The notes below the pieces were generated by a model. The model did not search any database. It was not told the DNA's origin and saw only the letters and a list, made by a program, of their open reading frames with translations. From UBA4417 sp031550085 (lineage in GTDB: Bacteria > Bacteroidota > Bacteroidia > Bacteroidales > UBA4417), in the NCBI GenBank assembly GCA_031550085.1, contig JAVBOY010000030.1, forward strand, positions 31,679 to 95,678: a DNA stretch of 64,000 nucleotides, in the 5' to 3' direction. The first letter of the stretch is position 1; each line of letters starts with the position of its first letter. Below are positions 45,851 through 53,404 of the stretch, piece by piece. The position numbers were made by a program, and so were the translations under genes.

Positions 45851-47101
45851 ATGATGATAAAACGGACATTTTTTTTTATAATATTTCTGGGATTCTATCT
45901 TTTATTCTCATCCTGTACCAGTTTCCGGCGGGTGGTAACCGACCGGTACGAAGACATTTATGATTACAAAATTTTTCCCTATACCCCGGTAAATACGGGG
46001 AACACCGCATTTCGCTTTAAACCGGGGACGAATCCGGTCTTAAGCAATTACAAGGTAAAAGCCCTGAATCGCGACCCAGCGGATACCGCCGATCTGGCTT
46101 TGGACGACTTTTTGAAATCGACCGGAACCGTTTCATTCCTGGTGATCCGCAACGATTCCATCTTGTTTGAAAAATATTACCAGGGCCGCACCCGGCCGGA
46201 ATTGTCCACCGTTTTTTCCGTATCGAAGTCCGTCACCTCCCTGCTGATCGGGATGGCCATTGACGACGGCTACATCCGCAGCGTTCATGATACCGTTACC
46301 CGCTACATTCCCGAGTTGAAACAAAAAGCCGCCGGATTCCGGCAATTAACGATTGAAGATTTGCTGAATATGCGCTCGGGCTTCAAGTCCGGAGGAGCGT
46401 TCTCGTCCGCATGGAATACGATACGGCTTTACTACGGCGAAAACCAGTTTAAGGTGATAAAAAAATTAAAATTTGCCCACGAACCCGGAACCGTCCACGA
46501 ATACCAAAACGCCTCGGCCGCTTTGCTGGGAATGATCCTGGAACGGGCAACAGGAAAAGAACTGGGAAAATACCTCGAAGAAAAGGTTTGGGTTCCGATG
46601 GGCATGGAATACGATGCCAGTTGGAGTCTTGACGATGCCAGACACCGATCGGCAAAAGCGTTTTCCGGATTGAATACCACGGCCCTCGATTTGGCTAAAA
46701 TCGGGCGGTTGTATCTGAAAAACGGCAACTGGGAAGGGCGGCAAATCATCAATCCGGCCTGGATTCAAAAATCGGTTACTCCCGACACCACGAACAGCGG
46801 CTACCAATACCAATGGTACAGCTTTTCGTTCCGGGCGTTTAACAGGGCCGGAAAAACCGATCCACCCGATTCTGCGAATCTGGCTCAAAAAACCGGTTCC
46901 AAAAACCATCCCATCCGGCAAAACCGGAAACTGGCTCCGCAACGGGAGACAATCGTTTATCCCGGCGACTTTTATGCGTTGGGTGTTATGCAACAAATCC
47001 TGTATGTATGTCCGCAAAAAAATATCGTTGTCGTCCGTTTGGGAGAAAAACCCAACGTAGATTATACCAACTTTATTTACCAGATGATTAAAAGCCTCTG
47101 A
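45851..47101 (+). CDS. Serine hydrolase lipoprotein of the class C beta-lactamase family
   Basis: The 416-residue protein has a signal peptide with lipobox LFSSC (Cys22). The fold is that of class C beta-lactamases and D-Ala carboxypeptidases: S123-V-S-K126 is the nucleophile motif and Y218-Q-N220 the second motif. The third (HxG/KTG-like) is not clear. It probably cleaves a peptide or ester in the periplasm or at the surface; resistance to beta-lactams is not implied. Start and stop are clean. Confidence 0.88.
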   Translation: MMIKRTFFFIIFLGFYLLFSSCTSFRRVVTDRYEDIYDYKIFPYTPVNTGNTAFRFKPGTNPVLSNYKVKALNRDPADTADLALDDFLKSTGTVSFLVIRNDSILFEKYYQGRTRPELSTVFSVSKSVTSLLIGMAIDDGYIRSVHDTVTRYIPELKQKAAGFRQLTIEDLLNMRSGFKSGGAFSSAWNTIRLYYGENQFKVIKKLKFAHEPGTVHEYQNASAALLGMILERATGKELGKYLEEKVWVPMGMEYDASWSLDDARHRSAKAFSGLNTTALDLAKIGRLYLKNGNWEGRQIINPAWIQKSVTPDTTNSGYQYQWYSFSFRAFNRAGKTDPPDSANLAQKTGSKNHPIRQNRKLAPQRETIVYPGDFYALGVMQQILYVCPQKNIVVVRLGEKPNVDYTNFIYQMIKSL

Positions 47102-47218
47102 CAACCGGTAGAGAAAATACGGATTTCATTTTTTAATGGTGTTGACAGGGAAAAACAACCTCAAACAATTGGAAAGGGAAACTCCGGTAGCGTGCTGCAT
47201 TTATTCGGCATAAATCCG

Positions 47219-47226
47219 TACTTTTG
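47219..47226 (+). promoter_or_regulatory. -7 element of the pheS promoter
   Basis: TACTTTTG matches TAnnTTTG, 31 bases before the ATG at 47258. Confidence 0.6.
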
Positions 47227-47257
47227 CAGATTATTTTTTCAAAAAATCTGTTTTCCC

Positions 47258-48280
47258 ATGAAGGAGAAAATCAATCAGTTGTTGAACGAAGTAGAAAATT
47301 TTGTTGCCGGCCGGGCCGATGAGTTGGAGCAATTCCGCATCCGGTTGTTAGGCCGCAAAGGAGAATTACAGGAACTCTTCGACGAATACAAAACCGTTGC
47401 CAACGAACAAAAACGGGAATTCGGGCAACTTTTGAATACCCTTAAAACCAAGGCGCAGAATCGGATCAACCAATTGAAAGAACAACTGGAAGCGGCCCAA
47501 TCGACGCCTAAGGAAACGCTTGACTTTAGCAAACCGGTTGATTTTCAAGAAGTAGGAACCCGTCATCCGCTATCCATTGTCCGTAACGAAATCGTTCGTA
47601 TCTTTTCACGGATGGGCTACACGGTGAGCGAAGGCCCCGAAATCGAAGACGACTGGCATAATTTTTCTGCTTTGAATTTCCCGCCCGAACATCCGGCGCG
47701 CGATATGCAGGATACCTTTTTTGTAGAAAAAAATCCGGATACCGTTTTGCGTACGCATACTTCCAGCGTGCAAATCCGGACCATGGAATCGACCAAGCCG
47801 CCCATCCGGGCTATTTTTCCGGGACGCACTTACCGCAACGAAGCCATTTCGGCGCGGGCGCATTGCTTTTTCCACCAGGTCGAAGGACTCTATATTGATA
47901 AGAAAGTTTCCTTTGTCGACCTGAAACAAACCCTGCTTTATTTTGCCAAGGAAATGTTTTCGGCCGATACCAAAATCCGGTTGCGCCCGTCTTATTTCCC
48001 ATTCACCGAGCCGTCGGCCGAAATGGATATTTCGTGCAACTTGTGCGCTGGAAAAGGTTGCGGGTTTTGCAAACATACCGGCTGGGTCGAAATCCTGGGC
48101 TGTGGTATGGTAGATCCCAATGTGCTGGAAAACTGCGGAATCGACAGCAACGAATATTCGGGCTTTGCATTCGGCATGGGAATCGAACGGATTACAAACC
48201 TGAAATTCCAGATCAAAGACCTGCGCATGTTCTCCGAAAACGATTTACGTTTCTTGAAACAATTCGAATCGGCCGTTTAA
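47258..48280 (+). CDS. pheS: Phenylalanyl-tRNA synthetase subunit alpha
   Basis: PheS holds the active site of the alpha2-beta2 class II enzyme that charges tRNA-Phe. The 340-residue protein starts at ATG 47258. It has an N-terminal coiled coil (1-85) that contacts tRNA, then motif 1 (HPLSIVRNEIVRIFSRMGYT), motif 2 (FPGRTYRNEAISARAHCFFHQ) and motif 3 (FAFGMGIERI). A cysteine set, CNLCAGKGCGFC, lies near 262-273 and is seen in some homologues. No pheT lies beside it. Confidence 0.96.
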   Translation: MKEKINQLLNEVENFVAGRADELEQFRIRLLGRKGELQELFDEYKTVANEQKREFGQLLNTLKTKAQNRINQLKEQLEAAQSTPKETLDFSKPVDFQEVGTRHPLSIVRNEIVRIFSRMGYTVSEGPEIEDDWHNFSALNFPPEHPARDMQDTFFVEKNPDTVLRTHTSSVQIRTMESTKPPIRAIFPGRTYRNEAISARAHCFFHQVEGLYIDKKVSFVDLKQTLLYFAKEMFSADTKIRLRPSYFPFTEPSAEMDISCNLCAGKGCGFCKHTGWVEILGCGMVDPNVLENCGIDSNEYSGFAFGMGIERITNLKFQIKDLRMFSENDLRFLKQFESAV

Positions 48281-48367
48281 AGATTCCGATAAAAGATATA
48301 AGACTTTACGCTGTGGCGGATTTTGGAATACTCCGAAAAATAAATCAACAAAATACTGTTAACAAGT

Positions 48368-48399
48368 TTTGTAAAACCAAAAAATTAATCCTACCTTTG
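48368..48399 (+). promoter_or_regulatory. Promoter of the rplM-rpsI cluster
   Basis: TTTG at 48368-48371, 20 bp spacer, TACCTTTG at 48392-48399: one of the cleanest Bacteroidota promoters in the window. Confidence 0.8.
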
Positions 48400-48403
48400 C
48401 ACC

Positions 48404-48434
48404 CCTTTTTATAGTTTAACCCTATCAAAAAGGA
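48404..48434 (+). promoter_or_regulatory. Hairpin in the rplM leader
   Basis: CCTTTTTATAG pairs with CTATcAAAAAAGG around a 7-base loop, at the very start of the predicted transcript. It could stabilise the messenger or take part in ribosomal-protein feedback. Confidence 0.45.
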
Positions 48435-48469
48435 AAACAATAAATTAACCGAATAGTTTAGGTAAAAAC

Positions 48470-48925
48470 ATGAATACACTGAGTTATAGAACGCTGACTC
48501 CCAAACCCGGACAAATTTCCAAAAACTGGGTGCTTGTAGATGCAGAAAATGTAGTGCTTGGACGTTTAGCGTCGACCGTTGCAAGAATTTTACGCGGTAA
48601 AACCAAACCTTCGTACACTCCGCATTTGGATTGCGGCGACAACGTAATTATCATCAATGCCGAAAAGGTTTTGATTTCCGGTGCAAAGGAAGCTGATAAA
48701 GAATACGTTCGCCATACCGGTTATCCGGGCGGACAACGCCGGGCGACCCCCAAAGAAATGCGCCGGAAAAAACCGACGTTCATTGTGGAAGAAGCCATAC
48801 GCGGTATGTTGCCTAAAAATCGTTTGGGAAGAGCGATTTTCAGAAACCTGCGTGTTTATGCCGGGCCGGAACACAACCATGCAGCCCAAAATCCTAAATT
48901 GATCAACATTAACGATATTAAATAA
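48470..48925 (+). CDS. rplM: 50S ribosomal protein L13
   Basis: The 151-residue protein is complete and conserved, with WVLVDAENVVLGRLAST near residue 22 and PSYTPHLDCGDNVIIINA. L13 is an early-assembly protein of the large subunit. rpsI follows 2 bp later, the universal pair. Confidence 0.98.
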   Translation: MNTLSYRTLTPKPGQISKNWVLVDAENVVLGRLASTVARILRGKTKPSYTPHLDCGDNVIIINAEKVLISGAKEADKEYVRHTGYPGGQRRATPKEMRRKKPTFIVEEAIRGMLPKNRLGRAIFRNLRVYAGPEHNHAAQNPKLININDIK

Positions 48926-48927
48926 AA

Positions 48928-49314
48928 ATGGAGAAGAAAAATGCTATCGGCAGACGCAAATGCGCTGTAGCCCGTGTGTATATTACCGAAGGCAATGGTA
49001 TGATCACCATTAACAATCGCGATTACAAAGAATATTTCCCAACCGGGATTCTTCAGGCAATCGTGGAACAACCCTTCGGCACAACCAACACCACCGGAAA
49101 ATATGATGTAAAAGCAAACATTGGCGGCGGCGGAATCAAAGGACAAGCCGAAGCATTGCGTTTGGGCATCAGCCGCATTCTTTGCGATATTGATTTGGAA
49201 ATGCGTCCGGCTTTGAAAAAAGAAGGTTTCTTGCGCCGCGATCCCCGTATGGTGGAACGGAAAAAATACGGCCAACGGAAAGCCCGCAAACGCTTCCAGT
49301 TCAGCAAACGTTAA
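48928..49314 (+). CDS. rpsI: 30S ribosomal protein S9
   Basis: The 128-residue protein starts AIGRRKCAVARVYI (after MEKKN) and ends KKYGQRKARKRFQFSKR, the basic tail that reaches the P-site tRNA. Co-transcribed with rplM. Confidence 0.98.
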   Translation: MEKKNAIGRRKCAVARVYITEGNGMITINNRDYKEYFPTGILQAIVEQPFGTTNTTGKYDVKANIGGGGIKGQAEALRLGISRILCDIDLEMRPALKKEGFLRRDPRMVERKKYGQRKARKRFQFSKR

Positions 49315-49339
49315 TCCCTGTTTGAATTAAAGAAAAGTG

Positions 49340-49419
49340 TAGTTTAGTATCTAAACCGGTAAGACTTGTATCCTTGAGGTGCAGCTACTTATCGGTTGCT
49401 TACTACAGAATGTAAACTA
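49340..49419 (+). promoter_or_regulatory. Structured leader upstream of rpsB
   Basis: Three pairings are visible. TAGTTTA (49340-49346) pairs with TAAACTA (49413-49419). ACCGGTAAG (49355-49363) pairs with CTTATCGGT (49388-49396), nine pairs with one G-U. Between them is a small CCT-TG-AGG turn. A local hairpin, GTTTAG-TAT-CTAAAC (49342-49356), competes with the outer helix. This suggests two states, as in autoregulated ribosomal-protein leaders. S2 as the ligand is an inference. Confidence 0.6.
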
Positions 49420-49431
49420 ACGTATAAAAAA

Positions 49432-50298
49432 ATGGCAAAAATCACTTTTGAAGAATTACTGGATGCAGGTGCACATTTCGGGCACTTGAAACGCAAATGG
49501 AATCCGAACATGGCTCCTTATATTTTTATGGAGCGCAACGGAATCCACATTATTGACCTTTACAAAACCATTGCGAAAATCGACGAAGCGGCTGCTGCGA
49601 TGAAACAAATTGCAAAAAGCGGCAAACGCATTCTTTTTGTAGCTACCAAAAAACAAGCCAAAGAATTGGTTTCCGAATTGGTAAAACCCATTGGAATGCC
49701 CTACGTTACGGAACGTTGGCCCGGCGGTATGCTGACAAACTTTGCAACCATCCGCAAGGCAGTTAAAAAAATGACTTCGATCGACCGTTTGTCGGAAAGC
49801 GCCGGATTTAAAAATATTTCGAAACGCGAACGGTTGCAAATCGAACGCGAACGCGCCAAATTGGAAAAGAACCTGGGTTCCATCGCCGATTTGACCAAAT
49901 TACCTTCCGCAATTTTCGTTGTGGACATTATGAAAGAACACATTGCCGTTGCGGAAGCCAAAAAGTTGAATATCCCCACGTTTGCAATTGTTGACACCAA
50001 CAGCAATCCCAACGAAGTAGACTTTGCAATTCCTGCAAACGACGATGCTTCGAAAGCCATTGCATTAATTGTTAAGAAAATGGTAGAAGCCATTGATGAA
50101 GGCTTGGCCGAACGTAAACTGGACAAAGACAAACGCGAAGACGACCAGGATGACATGGACGAAAACGCACAAGCCCGCTTGGACGATTTTGACGACGACG
50201 ACGACAAAAAAGGGAAAAAACGCGAAGGCGAACAAACCGATGAAAAAGGAAAACGTCCTCGCAAACCCATGGTTCGCAAGCCCGGAGGTGCTCGTTAA
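49432..50298 (+). CDS. rpsB: 30S ribosomal protein S2
   Basis: The 288-residue protein starts at ATG 49432 (MAKITFEELLDAGAHFGHLK) and carries KRILFVATKKQAKE and VTERWPGGMLTNF. The C-terminal 60 residues are a charged extension with an acidic block near 255 (DDFDDDDDKKGKK), longer than usual for S2. tsf follows after a hairpin. Confidence 0.97.
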   Translation: MAKITFEELLDAGAHFGHLKRKWNPNMAPYIFMERNGIHIIDLYKTIAKIDEAAAAMKQIAKSGKRILFVATKKQAKELVSELVKPIGMPYVTERWPGGMLTNFATIRKAVKKMTSIDRLSESAGFKNISKRERLQIERERAKLEKNLGSIADLTKLPSAIFVVDIMKEHIAVAEAKKLNIPTFAIVDTNSNPNEVDFAIPANDDASKAIALIVKKMVEAIDEGLAERKLDKDKREDDQDDMDENAQARLDDFDDDDDKKGKKREGEQTDEKGKRPRKPMVRKPGGAR

Positions 50299-50334
50299 GG
50301 AATAACAACAAAAATTTAGTGACTAAATTTCCTT

Positions 50335-50364
50335 AAAGGGCATGGTGAAAACTGTGCCCTTTTT
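50335..50364 (+). terminator. Attenuator-like hairpin between rpsB and tsf
   Basis: AAAGGGCA (50335-50342) pairs with TGCCCTTT (50355-50362), followed by T. Just upstream, AAATTTAG-TGA-CTAAATTT (about 50312-50330) is another perfect hairpin. Together they could reduce read-through from rpsB into tsf. Confidence 0.65.
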
Positions 50365-50404
50365 ATAATTCAAAATATATTTTAACAATAAAACAAGTAA
50401 GAAA

Positions 50405-51238
50405 ATGGCAAATATTTCAGCTTCAGATGTAAATAAATTGCGCCAAATGACCGGCGCCGGAATGATGGATTGCAAACAAGCGTTGGTAGAAAGTGATGGC
50501 GATTTCGAAAAGGCAATCGATAACTTACGCAAAAAAGGGCAAAAATTGGCCTTGAAACGTGCCGACCGTGCTGCCAGCGAAGGCATTGTATTGGCAAAAA
50601 CCACGGCCGACAAAACCTATGCTGCCGTTATGATGCTCAATTGCGAAACCGACTTTGTGGGCAAAAACCAGGATTTTATCAACTTTGCAAACCAGATTAT
50701 GGATTTGGCAATTGAAAAGAAACCCCGCAATCTGGATGAGTTAAAAGCGCTTACCATGAACGGAGTTACGGTTGCCGACCTGGTTACCGAAATGACCGGA
50801 AAAACCGGCGAAAAAATGGAATTAGCCAGTTTCGAAGTGGTAGAAGGACCTCTTGTAAGTGCTTACAACCACTTTGGAAACCGTTTGGCTACCGTTCTTT
50901 CTATGAATAAAGCCGGCGAAATTGTGGAAGAAGTTGCTAAAAACGTTGCCATGCAAGCCGCAGCCATGAGCCCGGTTGCTTTGGATAAGGACAATGTTCC
51001 GCAAGACGTGATTGACCGCGAAATCGAAGTAGGAAAAGATCAAGCCCGCGCCGAAGGCAAACCCGAGGAGATGCTCGAAAAAATCGCCATGGGTAAGTTG
51101 ACCAAGTTCTTCAAGGAAAATACTTTGATGAATCAAGAATACATCAACGATAACAAGATGGATGTCCGTGCTTACGTTACCAAAGCCGACAAAGATTTGA
51201 CGGTTACCGCTTTCGCCCGTTTGCAATTGGGTGCATAA
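50405..51238 (+). CDS. tsf: Elongation factor Ts
   Basis: EF-Ts recycles EF-Tu by removing GDP. The 277-residue protein begins MANISASDVNKLRQMTGAGM and has the EF-Tu contact motif CETDFVGKN near residue 80. Length is normal. A terminator follows. Confidence 0.97.
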   Translation: MANISASDVNKLRQMTGAGMMDCKQALVESDGDFEKAIDNLRKKGQKLALKRADRAASEGIVLAKTTADKTYAAVMMLNCETDFVGKNQDFINFANQIMDLAIEKKPRNLDELKALTMNGVTVADLVTEMTGKTGEKMELASFEVVEGPLVSAYNHFGNRLATVLSMNKAGEIVEEVAKNVAMQAAAMSPVALDKDNVPQDVIDREIEVGKDQARAEGKPEEMLEKIAMGKLTKFFKENTLMNQEYINDNKMDVRAYVTKADKDLTVTAFARLQLGA

Positions 51239-51261
51239 GCTTTTTCGTAAAGATTGAAAAC

Positions 51262-51292
51262 AAAAAAGTCCTCTCACTTGGGGGACTTTTTT
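51262..51292. terminator. Rho-independent terminator after tsf
   Basis: AAAAAAGTCC (51262-51271) pairs with GGACTTTTTT (51283-51292), with T-runs on both strands, so it may serve both directions. Confidence 0.85.
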
Positions 51293-51417
51293 GTTTTAGG
51301 AGAAAACAGATTCTATCTTCCTCTTTGGAAGGGTTGAATTCTTTCAATTTATTCCCAAAAACAACTTATTTGTCGAGTTCTTTTTAATTGAACTGGTGTT
51401 GTGCAGCAAAAGAATTT

Positions 51418-51903
51418 TTAATAGGGAAGGGTTTCGGTAATCAGCACCACCGCATAAGCCGAAACTCCTTCGGTACGCCCTTCGAAGCCCAGTTTTTCGG
51501 TAGTGGTGGCTTTAACCGATACCTGGTTTACTTTAAGGCCGGCTGTTTCTGCAATGGCCTTTCGCATGCTTTCGATATAAGGCGCTATCTTGGGTGTTTG
51601 CAAGGCAATCGTGCTGTCGATATTTCCAATTTGGTATCCTTCATCGTCCAGTAGCTTGACGACCTCTTTCAACAGCAATTTGCTGTCGATTCCTTTGTAA
51701 GCCGGATCCGTGTCGGGAAAATGTTTGCCGATATCCCCCAAAGCGGCGGCGCCCAAAAGCGCGTCGCAAATGGCATGCAACAAAACATCCGCATCCGAAT
51801 GCCCGATGGCTCCTTTTCCGGCCGGAATTTTTACACCGCCCAGCCATAAATCGTGTCCGCTGCCCAAGGCATGTACATCGTAGCCAAAACCGATTCTCAT
51901 CAT
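51418..51903 (-). CDS. ispF: 2-C-methyl-D-erythritol 2,4-cyclodiphosphate synthase
   Basis: IspF makes the cyclic diphosphate of the non-mevalonate isoprenoid pathway. The 161-residue protein has the zinc ligands Asp9, His11 and His43 in IGFGYDVHALG and GHSDADVLLH, and DIGKHFPDTDP. It starts 16 bp after the helicase gene on the same strand. Confidence 0.96.
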   Translation of the reverse strand: MMRIGFGYDVHALGSGHDLWLGGVKIPAGKGAIGHSDADVLLHAICDALLGAAALGDIGKHFPDTDPAYKGIDSKLLLKEVVKLLDDEGYQIGNIDSTIALQTPKIAPYIESMRKAIAETAGLKVNQVSVKATTTEKLGFEGRTEGVSAYAVVLITETLPY

Positions 51904-51919
51904 CGTTCTATTTTTTTAT

Positions 51920-53356
51920 CTAAGGTTCGAAATACTGGTTTTCAAAATTAACCAGGAAAACTTTTCGGGTGGCCCGCGTTACCGCCGTGTAAAGCCAGGA
52001 AATATGTTCGCGGGTCGGTTCGTTTCCGTTCAGCCAGCTTTTGTCGATAAACACCGCATCCCATTGTCCGCCTTGGGTTTTGTGGCAGGTAAGCGCATAG
52101 GCATGTTTTACCTGCAGGGCATTGAAAAACGGGTTTACACGCAACTGCTCGTATTGTTTGCGCCGGCTCGGAATATCGGCATAGTCGGCAAGCACTTCGT
52201 GGAACAACCGTTGGTTGTCTTCGAAGGTTAAAGACGGCCCTTCGGAGTGAAGCGTATCCAAAAGCAATTTGACGTCAAAAGGCGGCTCGTTCGGATAGTC
52301 GGTCAGCCGGATGGTTGCTTCCGCAAAACGAAATCCGTATAGTTCCTGATACTTGAAAACATTCAGCAGTTCAATGATATCGCCGTTCGCGATAAATCCC
52401 GCCGTCGATTCGGGGCTGAGCCAGAAATAATTGTTGCGGACAACCAGTAAATGGTCGCCGGCTGTAATTTCATTATCGTGAAAAAGCACCCGCTCCCGGA
52501 TTCCTTGATTGAACTGGTTGGCGCGTTTGTTCGACCGTGTGATCACAACCGTATTTTCCCGCCCGTATTCGGAATAACATTGTTGCAGGCAATCCAACAT
52601 TTCACCTCCCGAAAGGGCGACGAAATCCGGAAAATGATTTTTCCGTTTGAAAAAAGGAAAAGAGAAATCCAGCCCGTCGAATTTTTGCCTGAGGCTCGTA
52701 GCTTCCGCCAGAATTCCCGAAACAAGGGATTGGCGGATAACATCGGTAAGCTTGAAGTACGTGATGTCGATCGAAAATTTGGCCGACAGGAAGTCGCGGT
52801 CCAAAGCCGGGCTTTGGTCGCTGCCGACGGGTGGCAACTGGGCCGGATCACCCAGGAACAAAAGTTTGCAGTTTTTCCCGCTAAATGTGTAAGTAATCAG
52901 GTCCTCCAGCAAGCTTCGGGCAGAGAAACCGCTTTGATCCGATGACGACGGATCGTTGGGAATCATGGAGGCTTCATCCACAATGAAAAGCGTGTTCTTC
53001 GCCAGATTGGGCTGCAACGCCAGCGAAACGGTTCCGCCGGCATTGGTTCGTAACTTATACAAACGCCGGTGAATGGTGCTTGCCGGTTTGCGGGCATATC
53101 CCGACAATACTTTTGCCGCGCGGCCTGTGGGGGCCAATAAAACGGTGGAAATACCGAATTCCGGAAGGATTTTCGATAGAGCGCTGACCAGGGAGGTTTT
53201 TCCGGTTCCGGCATATCCTTCCAAAATGAAAACCGGACAAGGAACCATCTTCTCAAACAGAAAACCCGACAACAAGTTTAAAACCTGCTCCTGGCTCGGC
53301 GTGGGGCTGTGAAAAAAGCTTTCGAGCAATAAGTATTTAAACTTTTCGGTATTCAT
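51920..53356 (-). CDS. RecD-like AAA-family DNA helicase
   Basis: The 478-residue protein has Walker A EGYAGTGKTS (46-55), VLLAPTGRAAKVLSGYA (motif Ia), FIVDEASMI (Walker B), FLGDPAQLPPVGSD (motif III), and YALTCHKTQGGQWDAVFIDK with AVTRATRKVFLVNF near the C-terminus. This is the UvrD/RecD helicase superfamily 1B, close to RecD2 and Dda-type helicases. It lacks the long N-terminal region of RecD2. It probably acts in DNA repair or replication restart. Confidence 0.88.
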   Translation of the reverse strand: MNTEKFKYLLLESFFHSPTPSQEQVLNLLSGFLFEKMVPCPVFILEGYAGTGKTSLVSALSKILPEFGISTVLLAPTGRAAKVLSGYARKPASTIHRRLYKLRTNAGGTVSLALQPNLAKNTLFIVDEASMIPNDPSSSDQSGFSARSLLEDLITYTFSGKNCKLLFLGDPAQLPPVGSDQSPALDRDFLSAKFSIDITYFKLTDVIRQSLVSGILAEATSLRQKFDGLDFSFPFFKRKNHFPDFVALSGGEMLDCLQQCYSEYGRENTVVITRSNKRANQFNQGIRERVLFHDNEITAGDHLLVVRNNYFWLSPESTAGFIANGDIIELLNVFKYQELYGFRFAEATIRLTDYPNEPPFDVKLLLDTLHSEGPSLTFEDNQRLFHEVLADYADIPSRRKQYEQLRVNPFFNALQVKHAYALTCHKTQGGQWDAVFIDKSWLNGNEPTREHISWLYTAVTRATRKVFLVNFENQYFEP

Positions 53357-53404
53357 AAGTCCTGATTTTGGCTTTTAATGCCCTTCTGATTTCCGTTCTT
53401 ACCC

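Noticed and set aside
45851..47101. Reading the class C-type serine hydrolase as an antibiotic-resistance beta-lactamase
   Set aside because: The third active-site motif is unclear and many such lipoproteins are peptidases or esterases.
46466..47104. 212-codon frame on the minus strand inside the serine hydrolase gene
   Set aside because: It is a shadow of the strongly supported hydrolase and has no recognised motif.
49701..50279. 192-codon frame opposite rpsB
   Set aside because: Ser-rich shadow of the rpsB extension.
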